Source: Desulfobacterales bacterium
Lineage (GTDB): Bacteria > Desulfobacterota > Desulfobacteria > Desulfobacterales > Desulfobacteraceae
Direction of reading: 5' to 3'
Length of the DNA: 16,935 nucleotides
NCBI GenBank assembly: GCA_022361095.1
Contig: JAKSBO010000779.1
Coordinates: 1-16,935, forward strand
Shown here: one piece after another, positions 1 to 9,147 of the stretch
Layout of the letters: every line of letters starts with the position of its first letter
How positions within the stretch are numbered: the first letter of the stretch is position 1
Made by a program: the position numbers and the translations under genes
Notes under the pieces: model-generated
What the model saw: only the letters and a program-made list of their open reading frames with translations
Database searches by the model: none
What the model was told of the DNA's origin: nothing

Positions 1-2154
<2,154 letters not shown>

Positions 2155-2274
2155 ATAAAGGCCTGGAAATTTTGTCGTTGTGATAGGCCTGTACGATTTC
2201 CGGCTCTCCCCATTGATTGCATGCGCCGATGCGTAAACACCATACATCGCTATGATTTTAAGGTTGCATGTTGA

Positions 2275-5136
2275 TCAGGCATACGGCAATCCATGTTCCG
2301 ACAACCAGGACTCAAGTTCGTTCAGGGGCATAGGGCGGGCAAACACATACCCTTGAATATCCATATCTCCCAGCCCGGTTAAAATTTCCAGTTGATTTTC
2401 GTCCTCCACGCCTTCGGCCACAATCCCCATATTCAATTTATTGGCCATCAGAATAATCGTCTCAACCAGTGCAAGGGCATTTTCATCATCAACAATATCG
2501 TCGATAAAGGATTTGTCTATTTTCAACGTGGTGATGGGCATCTGTTTAAGATAGGCCAAAGAAGAGTACCCCGTACCAAAGTCATCAATGGCTGTTGAGA
2601 TACCGATTTGGGACAAATTTTCAAGCCGGGCCATGGTGGTGTTTATATCCCGCATTAACAAAGACTCGGTGATTTCTATTTTCAGACGGTTTGTGGGGTA
2701 TGCAGTCTCTTTTATGATGCCTGCGGCCATTCTTTCAAACGAGGGCTCATCCATCTGCCGGGCAGACACATTGACGGAGAGCATCAGATCCAGTTGTTTT
2801 TTCTCTCTAATGCGGCAGGTCTGTTCAACCGCTTTTTTAAAAACCTGATTCCCAATTGGAATGATCAGCCCGGATTCTTCTGCAAGGGGGATAAACCGGC
2901 CGGGGGGAACTACGGTACCATCGGGTTTTATCCAGCGAACCAGGGCTTCAAGTCCCACCGGCCTGAACGTCTTGATATTCACCTGGGGTTGGAAATATAC
3001 CTGAAATTCATCGTTTTCAATGGCCGCACGTATGCCCATTTCCATCTCGATTCGCTGATTGATCTTTTTGGCCATTTTCTTCTCAAACAGGTAATAATTG
3101 TTCCTGCCTTTATCTTTGGCATGATACATGGCAACATCGGCATGGCGCACAAGGGTCTCGGCATCATCACCATCTTCGGGGAAAACGGAAATACCCATGC
3201 TGCATGAGATGTGAAAGGCTTTACCGTCAATATTAAAGGGCACTGAAAATGAGTGCTGAATACGTTCGACCATGCCGATAATTTCCATCATATCGTCCAC
3301 GTCAGTGACCATAATGATAAATTCATCCCCGCCGAGCCGGGCCACGGTATCACTGGCCCGGGTAGCGTTCTTTAACCTTGTGGCGGCCTCTTTTAACAAC
3401 TTGTCTCCCTGGGCATGTCCTGCCGTGTCATTGACGGTTTTAAAATTATCAAGATCAATAAAAATCAACTGAAGTATCTTTGCGTCGCGCCGGGCTCTGA
3501 TTATCGCATGTTCAAGCCGGTCTTTGAGCAGTGTACGGTTGGGAAGGCCGGTAAGCGGATCATGGTAAGCCATATATTCGATCTGCTTCTCTTTGCTTTT
3601 CATCTCTGAAATATCATGAAACACGGCCACATAATGTTTCACGTCCCCATTTTCATCCCGGATGTCGCTGATGCTTAAAAATTCCGGATATGCCTGACCG
3701 GACTTTTTACGATTCCATATTTCCCCGGACCAATGACCTTTCAGCGTCAGGGAATGCCACATGGATTTATAAAAGGCATCATTGTGCCGATCCGATTTTA
3801 AAATCCGGGGATTCTGTCCTATGGCTTCCGGTGCCGTGTATCCGGTGATGTCGGTAAAAGCCTGGTTTACAGCCTGGATCCGGCCGTCAGGATCGGTGAT
3901 AGTAATGCCGTCATTGCCATTTTCAAACACTTTTTCAAATAGCTTAAGCCGGACTTCTGCCTCTTTACGGATGGCATTTTCTGTAATCAAATCCCTTTTA
4001 TACGTTTCCAGCCGCGTCACAAATTCGTTAAAACTGCGTTCAAGATCGCCTATTTCATCTTTACTCCGGCTGACCAGCGGCTGCAACTGCCAATCCCGGC
4101 TCATATTGACATTTAAACGGTTGATCAGACTGGTCAGCGGGCGGGTAATGGTGATGCTTACAGCCAGGGAGACAAGTGCAATGCCACAGATGGAGACTGC
4201 CAGAATAACAAAAAAGATCCGGCGCATTGTCGAAAGCGGGGCAAAGGCTTTTCCTGTATCTGTTGAAGAAGCGATAATCCAGTCAAAATCCGGTATATAA
4301 TCAAACACCATCAATTTCTCTTTGACAACCAAATCTCCAGGGTTTTTCCAGAAATAACGCATTATCCCTTTTTTCTGTACAATGATTTCCCGGATCTGTT
4401 CTTGATTTTCGGCCATTGCGGCATCCATCATGTTGCCGGAAAAGTCAGGATGAATGATAATGTTGGCCCGGCCGTCAATAACAAACGCATAGCCGGTCCC
4501 CAATATATCCATTGCCAGCACGTTGTCCTTAAAGTCTGCCACGGTAACAAGCTGGGAAAACTCCGATTTGTAAGACGACGCAGAGATGATCCAGTCCCAG
4601 GGCGCAAAGTAAGTCATGTGCAATGCCTTGGCCCGTTTTTCATTCTCTCCCGGGTTTTTCCACCAGTATTCCAGGTAGCCGTTTTTCTTTATCAGTTGTT
4701 TTTGTATGAACTCCAATTCGGCATAGTTCTGCCCTATAACACCTTTTTTAGGATGGACCCTGGCCTCTCCCGTGCTGTCCAGGACATACATATACCCGGT
4801 CCGGCCGATTTTTTGACCCAGCAACAGGTCTGCGGCCTGCCGCTTTGCCTCTTCTTGGGTCAGCAGATGATTTTCATAATTTTTGTAAATACGCTCAATG
4901 ATCGCCAGATTATGCTCGGCAACACAACGCAGGTGAACTTTAATGGAAACAGTTCCTGCCGTTTCGATCATGCCTTTGATCGACTGATTGGAAAGGATCA
5001 ATGCATTTTTTATCTGATGCTCAAGGTGTTTTTTAACATGACGGTAATAGATCGTAAAACCACATGAAAAAACAGCTATGGACACCAGGGAATAGATGAA
5101 AAAGAGCTTAAATCGTATGGGCAGACGCTTTGGCAT
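2275..5136 (-). CDS. Membrane-bound bifunctional c-di-GMP protein: Cache-HAMP-PAS-GGDEF-EAL
   Basis: A 953-residue inner-membrane signalling protein starting at ATG 5136 (weak SD). TM1 is about residues 11-30. The periplasmic region 31-300 holds two Cache-type modules, each with an aromatic-WKNPG motif (157-163 and 261-267) and a closing DWIIxSS strand. TM2 is about 308-331, HAMP 329-383, PAS 397-512 (NGNDGITITD to the HDIS end). The GGDEF domain (518-685) has intact GGDEF at 602-606 and an RASD inhibitory I-site at 593-596, exactly five residues upstream. The EAL domain (695-945) has E730-A-L, VNVSARQ, ITES, DDFGTGYSS, KIDKSF, AEGVE and QGYVFARP, so every phosphodiesterase metal-ligand motif I know is present. 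Family knowledge: the GGDEF domain makes c-di-GMP and EAL degrades it to pGpG. Which activity dominates cannot be read from sequence. Cache domains usually bind small carboxylates or amino acids; the ligand is unknown. Confidence 0.95.
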   Translation of the reverse strand: MPKRLPIRFKLFFIYSLVSIAVFSCGFTIYYRHVKKHLEHQIKNALILSNQSIKGMIETAGTVSIKVHLRCVAEHNLAIIERIYKNYENHLLTQEEAKRQAADLLLGQKIGRTGYMYVLDSTGEARVHPKKGVIGQNYAELEFIQKQLIKKNGYLEYWWKNPGENEKRAKALHMTYFAPWDWIISASSYKSEFSQLVTVADFKDNVLAMDILGTGYAFVIDGRANIIIHPDFSGNMMDAAMAENQEQIREIIVQKKGIMRYFWKNPGDLVVKEKLMVFDYIPDFDWIIASSTDTGKAFAPLSTMRRIFFVILAVSICGIALVSLAVSITITRPLTSLINRLNVNMSRDWQLQPLVSRSKDEIGDLERSFNEFVTRLETYKRDLITENAIRKEAEVRLKLFEKVFENGNDGITITDPDGRIQAVNQAFTDITGYTAPEAIGQNPRILKSDRHNDAFYKSMWHSLTLKGHWSGEIWNRKKSGQAYPEFLSISDIRDENGDVKHYVAVFHDISEMKSKEKQIEYMAYHDPLTGLPNRTLLKDRLEHAIIRARRDAKILQLIFIDLDNFKTVNDTAGHAQGDKLLKEAATRLKNATRASDTVARLGGDEFIIMVTDVDDMMEIIGMVERIQHSFSVPFNIDGKAFHISCSMGISVFPEDGDDAETLVRHADVAMYHAKDKGRNNYYLFEKKMAKKINQRIEMEMGIRAAIENDEFQVYFQPQVNIKTFRPVGLEALVRWIKPDGTVVPPGRFIPLAEESGLIIPIGNQVFKKAVEQTCRIREKKQLDLMLSVNVSARQMDEPSFERMAAGIIKETAYPTNRLKIEITESLLMRDINTTMARLENLSQIGISTAIDDFGTGYSSLAYLKQMPITTLKIDKSFIDDIVDDENALALVETIILMANKLNMGIVAEGVEDENQLEILTGLGDMDIQGYVFARPMPLNELESWLSEHGLPYA

Positions 5137-5227
5137 ATTGAATCTTTAAATTTACAGGTTTTGATTTATAACCGGTTAAAGGCCATGGGCCGCTTGAACG
5201 TTTGTCAGCGTACACACGGCAAACCAT

Positions 5228-5257
5228 GAAAGAATTCAATCCCTTGAAGGTTCTTTC
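5228..5257. repeat. Bulged inverted repeat (7+5 bp stem)
   Basis: GAAAGAA-TTCAA (5228-5239) pairs with TTGAA (5244-5248) and TTCTTTC (5251-5257), with loop TCCC and a two-base GG bulge. It lies about 90 bp upstream of the GGDEF/EAL start on the minus strand. It has no adjacent T-run, so it looks more like a leader structure or operator than a terminator. The role is unknown. Confidence 0.45.
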
Positions 5258-5470
5258 GTATCAAGATACATCGTAAAAAATACATAATCAAAATTGTATT
5301 TCAAAATGCATACGAAATCAAGTTCAGGACGAAACGTCTTCTTTTCCTGCAATGGCATTCCCTGAGAATCAATATGAAAGACACTCAGCAACGTATCGGT
5401 ACTTTCACATAAACAGCCACGGGCCGGTCTGACAGATCAGCGGCATATGATCACGCTGAAAATCCATTGT

Positions 5471-5489
5471 CAAAATGCACGGCATTTTG
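5471..5489. promoter_or_regulatory. Perfect 8-bp inverted repeat overlapping a -35 box (operator candidate)
   Basis: CAAAATGC (5471-5478), a three-base spacer, then GCATTTTG (5482-5489). The right arm overlaps the first bases of the predicted -35 box at 5487-5492, a typical place for a repressor or activator site controlling the solute-binding protein gene. An RNA hairpin is possible, but it would lie upstream of the predicted transcription start. Confidence 0.45.
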
Positions 5490-5515
5490 TAATTCGCCTG
5501 AAAATCAGATATATT
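5487..5515 (+). promoter_or_regulatory. Predicted sigma-70-type promoter for the solute-binding protein gene
   Basis: TTGTAA (5487-5492) and TATATT (5510-5515) are separated by 17 bp, the optimal spacing. The expected leader is about 55-60 nt, ending in SD GGAGGA (5569-5574), five bases before the ATG at 5580. This is a consensus match only. Confidence 0.5.
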
Positions 5516-5579
5516 ACAGGCTGATTATGCGATAACAGCTTCGCAGAAGCCCTGGCGGATACGCGTATGGAGGATAGAG

Positions 5580-6356
5580 ATGTTTAACTATTTTTGGAAA
5601 CTCAAACGCATTGTTTTATGTATATGTACTATCTTTTTTCTCTTGCCACCCCGTGCCCAAGGAGCCCCCGTGCTCCGGCTTGCCACGGATCCCTGGCCGC
5701 CCTACTCTTTGGGACAAAAAGGGTGTGCGTTAAAAAGCGGATATGCTTTCGATATCGGCCTGGAGATGAGTAAACGCCTCCATTGCGTATTAAAGGCGGA
5801 TCTTCTGCCGTGGAACCGGGTACTGGCCTGCATGAAAAACGGCACGTACGATATTACCTTTCCCATTCAAAGCAAGCCGGAAAGAGAGGTTTTCATGGTT
5901 TTTTCAAATACCATTTTTGAAGACATGGTTTTTTTATGGCACCTGAAAAACCGGAAGGATACGCTATCCGGATGGAAGACCATTGATGATCTTAAACCCT
6001 ATACCATCGGTATTGTTTCAGGCTATACCTACCGGAACAAGATGGACCGGGCCATTGAAAGCGGTATCATAAAAACGGAAAAAATCAACTCGCCGGAATG
6101 CAATTTTAAAAAACTTTTAGGAGGCCGGTTTGATGGATTTCTGGAGAGTGAATCTGTTGTGATGAGCTTTTTCCAAAAGCATCCGGAATACGGCAAACAG
6201 ATTACCCATGCCCCCCAAATTGTATCCAAGGACATATTCAGAATCGGGATCTCAAAAAACTCACCGTTCGCACAAAGACTTTCGGAAATCAACAGGATAA
6301 TTTACGAAATGAAACAGGATGGTACAATTGAGCGAATTCTGATAACGGCAAATTAG
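5580..6356 (+). CDS. Periplasmic family-3 solute-binding protein (SBP_bac_3-like)
   Basis: 258 residues. The ATG at 5580 follows SD GGAGGA by five bases. Residues 1-28 form a Sec signal peptide (basic start, hydrophobic core LCICTIFFLL, AQG cleavage). The mature part begins VLRLATDPWPPYS, the classic opening of family-3 periplasmic binding proteins, and continues with GYAFDIGLEMSKRL, WNRVLACMKNGTYDI, a phase close to SKPERE, the hinge segment YTIGIVSGYTY, and a terminal IIYEMKQDGTIERIL helix. Family members bind amino acids or similar small polar ligands, for ABC import or as sensor input. No permease or ATPase gene is adjacent. The neighbours are diguanylate cyclase genes, so a sensory role is possible, but the ligand cannot be read. 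It is convergent with the GGDEF gene, 37 bp apart, with no obvious shared terminator. Confidence 0.9.
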   Translation: MFNYFWKLKRIVLCICTIFFLLPPRAQGAPVLRLATDPWPPYSLGQKGCALKSGYAFDIGLEMSKRLHCVLKADLLPWNRVLACMKNGTYDITFPIQSKPEREVFMVFSNTIFEDMVFLWHLKNRKDTLSGWKTIDDLKPYTIGIVSGYTYRNKMDRAIESGIIKTEKINSPECNFKKLLGGRFDGFLESESVVMSFFQKHPEYGKQITHAPQIVSKDIFRIGISKNSPFAQRLSEINRIIYEMKQDGTIERILITAN

Positions 6357-6393
6357 AGAAGCACGCCCCTTTATGAAAAAGACGCACACGGCT

Positions 6394-7296
6394 TCAATTA
6401 AGATTCGACCTGAATCTGACGCAGTTCCTGCCCCCCTTCTCCTTTGCCTCGTAAAGACTGATGTCCGCCATTTCAACAAATTCTTTTTCAGTTAAATCCG
6501 ACCCAGGGATCACAACCGCAACCCCAAGGCTGATGGTGACATGATCACAAATCTTTGAAGATTCATGGGGGATGGAAAGCGCTTCCACCTGTGAACGGAT
6601 TTTTTCCGCCATTTGCAATGCGCCGTCAAGTCCGGTTTCCGGAAGAATGGCTGCAAATTCTTCACCGCCATACCGGGCCGCCATATCTCTGGGCCGTCTC
6701 ATACAGCCGTCAATGGCCTGGGCAATGCGCCTCAAACAATCATCCCCTTCCCGATGACCATAGGTGTCATTATAAAATTTAAAATGGTCAACATCGCAAA
6801 GAATCAGGGAAAATTCCTTTTTAGTCCGTTTATGGGCAAACCACTCCCGGTTCAAGTAATCATCAAACCGTCTGCGGTTGGCAAGTCCTGTCAGGCCATC
6901 TTGATTGGAAATCAGGATCAATTTTTCGTTGGCCCTCTCCAGGGCGCTTTGAATTTTTTTCCGCTTTTTAATTTCAAGGGTCAAGGCCTTATTTTTTTCC
7001 TGCAGCTCTTTTGTGCGTTCAGCAACTTTCAACGCAAGGGTTTTGGAATATTCATCAATTTTCTCGTTGGCTTCCTGCAGCTCTTGAATTCTCATCTCCA
7101 GCGCAAATTCCCTGCCCTCTATTTTTACCAGCATAAAACCGATACTCTCACTTAACTGGGCAATCAGGGGGTGTTTTTCTTCCTTGGTCAATTCAAACAG
7201 GGCATCCACATCCGTCTTATCATACTTTTCATAGGCAATAGCTCTGCACAACTCAATAAGTGTTTTGAGATTGGTCAGATCGTTATTACGTTTCAT
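6394..7296 (-). CDS. Diguanylate cyclase (coiled coil plus GGDEF)
   Basis: 300 residues with ATG at 7296 and SD AGGG six bases upstream. The N-terminal 60 residues are helical and unrecognised. Residues about 62-128 are strongly heptad-like and rich in Glu and Lys (for example VAERTKELQEKNKAL), a dimerising coiled coil. The GGDEF domain runs from about 130 to 298: DGLTGLANRR opening, GGEEF at 210-214 and an RPRD I-site at 201-204, five residues upstream. It should therefore make c-di-GMP from two GTP with product inhibition. There is no transmembrane segment or signal peptide, so it is cytoplasmic. Its input is not visible; the N-terminal helical region or a partner such as the adjacent binding protein or kinase would have to supply it. 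Confidence 0.93.
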   Translation of the reverse strand: MKRNNDLTNLKTLIELCRAIAYEKYDKTDVDALFELTKEEKHPLIAQLSESIGFMLVKIEGREFALEMRIQELQEANEKIDEYSKTLALKVAERTKELQEKNKALTLEIKKRKKIQSALERANEKLILISNQDGLTGLANRRRFDDYLNREWFAHKRTKKEFSLILCDVDHFKFYNDTYGHREGDDCLRRIAQAIDGCMRRPRDMAARYGGEEFAAILPETGLDGALQMAEKIRSQVEALSIPHESSKICDHVTISLGVAVVIPGSDLTEKEFVEMADISLYEAKEKGGRNCVRFRSNLN

Positions 7297-7662
7297 AATT
7301 ATCCCTGTTTATATCATCGAGAGCAGTTTGAAAATCGAATATTATGTTCAATAGGATGTTCCCAAATTGCGGCCTTTGTCAAGGATAAACACAAAAAGGG
7401 GAGAATCCGGCGGGCCATAAATGATATTGCATTGCCGGTACCCGGACGCGTGGAGCAAGACACAGCCGAACGCATCTGCATCCATGTAAACCATAACAAA
7501 ACGTAAAATACCGGCTGCCGGTTTTGATCGCATTTTGCGACACATCAATTATGAAATTTTTGAAACAATATCAATCAGGCGAAATTACTTTAAATTATGG
7601 TGATTCCGTGAAAGATCAGGGAATCCCTTAAGAAATATATCCCCCAAAAAACGCACATTTTT

Positions 7663-7799
7663 TTCTCATTAAAAAATCTCCTAAAAAAACTGTAAATATT
7701 GATAGTCAAGGCATTTGCCGCCTGTCTTAAAACGGCATGGTTTTTGCTTAAGATTTTTGCTTAAGATTGTCCAGACAAATCAATTTGTTTTAATGAGAA
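7663..7799. repeat. 12-bp perfect inverted repeat pair bounding 137 bp
   Basis: TTCTCATTAAAA (7663-7674) and TTTTAATGAGAA (7788-7799) are exact reverse complements with 113 bp between them. The enclosed sequence is AT-rich and non-coding. I see no convincing target-site duplication outside, so a miniature transposable element is possible but unproven. Paired regulator sites are the alternative. Confidence 0.4.
7741..7766. repeat. Tandem repeat, two 13-bp copies
   Basis: TTTTTGCTTAAGA occurs at 7741-7753 and again, identical and directly adjacent, at 7754-7766. It is inside the interval bounded by the 12-bp inverted repeat. No function is evident. Confidence 0.75.
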
Positions 7800-7948
7800 T
7801 GAGTTAGGCAGCCTCATGGTCAAAATGAAATTACCCGCCTGCTTGTCGTTTAAGCCTCCTTAGACGCTGCAGCGGAAGAATAGCTATTTCTCTATGTTAT
7901 TATGTTATTCTTTGCATGGCTTGGTAACGGCTAAAATCCGGCATATCC

Positions 7949-7986
7949 GGGCGCTGTTTAGTTCCCGTAGAATAACAGCCCCTTTT
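7949..7986 (+). terminator. Possible intrinsic terminator in non-coding region
   Basis: GGG (7949-7951), a bulged C, then GCTGTT (7953-7958) pairs with AACAGC (7974-7979) and CCC (7980-7982), followed directly by TTTT (7983-7986). No upstream plus-strand gene uses it, so if real it would end an unannotated transcript. The T-run is short and the loop is 15 nt, hence the moderate confidence. Confidence 0.35.
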
Positions 7987-8107
7987 GCCCGATGTCTTTA
8001 TTGGGCAACATATTTATTTCAATAACGGCCATGGGCCGACCGGGTCTATCAGCTCCCAGGCCCGACCCACAAAGAAAAGTGAACGAAATTCAACAATTCA
8101 TTTAAAC

Positions 8108-8113
8108 TATAAT
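8108..8113 (+). promoter_or_regulatory. Consensus -10 box upstream of the YiiX-like gene
   Basis: A perfect TATAAT lies 42 bp before the ATG at 8155. No good -35 box is found at 16-18 bp spacing, so the promoter may be activator-dependent or this may be a chance match in AT-rich DNA. Confidence 0.35.
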
Positions 8114-8154
8114 ATAAAATGCCTGCAGATTATAACCGGGCAAGGAGTTGCTTC

Positions 8155-8898
8155 ATGGCACAATCAAAAAAAATAGGATGGGTATCGGTTCTTTTCGCAT
8201 TAATGCTTTTTGTACATTCAGGTATTGTGGCGGCATCGGATTCAACGGCAGTTTCCTTTCCGGGAGATGGTTATGTGGGGGTTTGTTTGCATGCAGAAAT
8301 ACCGGAAAACCTGAAGCAGATGCTTTTTGCCATCACCGGGCAGACTGAAATTACGCATTGCTGGATCACGGTAACGGAGGATGGCGTCCAGGGCGTTATC
8401 CATTCAGACGGCATAAACGGCGTCCATTTTCTTTCTTGGCCCGACTTGCTGAATCTTTGTGAACAAGACTCAATCCGGTTATTTAAGCCGAATAAAACGG
8501 CCATCGGATTTGCAGAGCTTGGGGCACTCGGCATCAACTTATCCGGCTTCCCACCGTTTTTCAGGAATTTGCTGGCCTGGCACCTGGGACATTTTATGAT
8601 AGACACCTGGATACAAGAAATGCTTGCCTACTGCGGAGTGCCGTATGATTTGAATTTCATGCCCACGGATGATGAGATTTACTGCTCTGAACTAATGGCC
8701 CATGGATGGAACAACACAGGCGCTGCGTATGAACTATTTCCAGCACAAAAAGCCGGCACCCTGGAGGGATGGAGCACGGTTGAGCCGTGGCTGGAGTACT
8801 TCGGCCTTACCATTACTGAAGATACGGACGTTTACAATTTAACATATATCCTGAGTGATGAAATCCGCCCCTATTTTAAAGAGATAAGCGTTTATTAA
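8155..8898 (+). CDS. Secreted YiiX/NlpC-P60-like (permuted papain fold) cysteine hydrolase candidate
   Basis: 247 residues. The start is ATG 8155 because AAGGAG (8142-8147) sits seven bases upstream and a clean signal peptide follows (MAQSKK, hydrophobic core, AxA-type cleavage near residue 27). The frame is open to 8119, but that start lacks an SD and would bury the signal peptide. The mature protein has the order seen in permuted papain-fold YiiX/YebB-type proteins: GDGYVGVC strand, catalytic-type His in THCWITV (H68), then GVPYDLNF and EIYCSEL with Cys177. Family members are thiol hydrolases or acyltransferases acting on cell-wall peptides or lipids; the substrate here is unknown. The assignment rests on motif order and the GxPYDxxF...YCSEL block, not on a search. 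It appears to be monocistronic: a palindromic repeat follows nine bases after the stop. Confidence 0.75.
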   Translation: MAQSKKIGWVSVLFALMLFVHSGIVAASDSTAVSFPGDGYVGVCLHAEIPENLKQMLFAITGQTEITHCWITVTEDGVQGVIHSDGINGVHFLSWPDLLNLCEQDSIRLFKPNKTAIGFAELGALGINLSGFPPFFRNLLAWHLGHFMIDTWIQEMLAYCGVPYDLNFMPTDDEIYCSELMAHGWNNTGAAYELFPAQKAGTLEGWSTVEPWLEYFGLTITEDTDVYNLTYILSDEIRPYFKEISVY

Positions 8899-8907
8899 TC
8901 TGATACG

Positions 8908-8960
8908 CGATGATCCGGTTTTTGTTAATTTGTTCAAATGCTCTAAAAACCGGATCATCG
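8908..8960. repeat. Short form of a palindromic intergenic repeat
   Basis: Perfect 16-bp arms, CGATGATCCGGTTTTT at 8908-8923 and its exact reverse complement at 8945-8960, with a 21-nt loop. The left arm plus loop (GTTAATTTGTTCAAAT) matches the left end of the long element at 15884-16024, so this looks like the same family with the internal core removed. It begins nine bases after the preceding stop codon and could work as a terminator or 3' mRNA stabiliser. Confidence 0.85.
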
Positions 8961-9025
8961 AGTGATAAAAATATCTGGTTTCCCTTTTAAAATACCCCAA
9001 TTTATGATGAGATAGAGACCATACC

Positions 9026-9067
9026 GGTCCGGACCCAGGTATCATATGCAGTGCCTGTGTCCGGACC
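9026..9067. promoter_or_regulatory. Strong hairpin / paired GTCCGGAC palindromes upstream of tesB
   Basis: GGTCCGGACCCAGG (9026-9039) pairs with CCTGTGTCCGGACC (9054-9067) at 13 of 14 positions around a 14-nt loop. Each arm also contains the self-palindrome GTCCGGAC (9027-9034 and 9059-9066), 32 bp apart, about three helical turns. It may be a pair of operator sites for a dimeric regulator or an RNA leader structure, 81 bp before the tesB start. Confidence 0.45.
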
Positions 9068-9147
9068 ACCCTTTGGCGGGAACAAACAAAATATCCTGTC
9101 CCATGAGAAAGTGCGGACCGGCCGGCTTAGCTGTATAGGTGGATATT

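Larger units (their letters stand above)
5137..5579. other. Divergent intergenic region, 443 bp, no gene
   Basis: This gap separates two divergently transcribed genes, the GGDEF/EAL gene to the left and the solute-binding protein gene to the right, so it should hold both promoters. No convincing ORF is present. It contains a bulged hairpin at 5228-5257, a small GACG-AAA-CGTC hairpin at 5328-5338, a perfect 8-bp inverted repeat at 5471-5489 and a good sigma-70-like promoter at 5487-5515. A 5-bp hairpin (GCTTC-gca-GAAGC, 5538-5550) lies in the probable leader. I see no riboswitch that I can name. Confidence 0.6.
7297..8154. other. Long gene-free stretch, 858 bp, AT-rich in its centre
   Basis: It lies between the divergent GGDEF gene and the YiiX-like gene. 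Short ORFs here have no start with a good SD and no recognisable protein. It contains a 12-bp inverted repeat (7663-7674 with 7788-7799) enclosing a 13-bp tandem repeat (7741-7766), an 8-bp hairpin at 7847-7866, a terminator-like hairpin with TTTT at 7949-7986, a second hairpin at 7985-8008 and a TATAAT box at 8108-8113. A small RNA gene ending near 7986 would fit, but I cannot match a known family. Confidence 0.5.

Noticed and set aside
2155..2274. AGGCCT and GGAAAT/ATTTCC inverted repeats as a bidirectional terminator between the convergent genes
   Set aside because: The arms are short with long loops and no T-run on either strand, too weak to annotate.
5213..5260. GGCAAACC followed by GAAAG, resembling the start of a GEMM-I c-di-GMP riboswitch
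   Set aside because: The later conserved GGGACGCAAAGCC block and tetraloop receptor are absent, and the distance to the downstream gene is over 300 bp.
7314..7548. Short minus-strand ORFs in the gap after the GGDEF gene
   Set aside because: They overlap each other in different frames, lack SDs, and give no recognisable protein.
7788..7806. TTTAATGAGAATGAGTTAG as a Fur box
   Set aside because: By eye about 11 of 19 positions match the consensus, and no iron-uptake gene is downstream.
8119..8154. Upstream ATG 8119 as start of the YiiX-like gene
   Set aside because: It has no SD and puts 12 residues before the signal peptide, whereas ATG 8155 has AAGGAG at ideal spacing.
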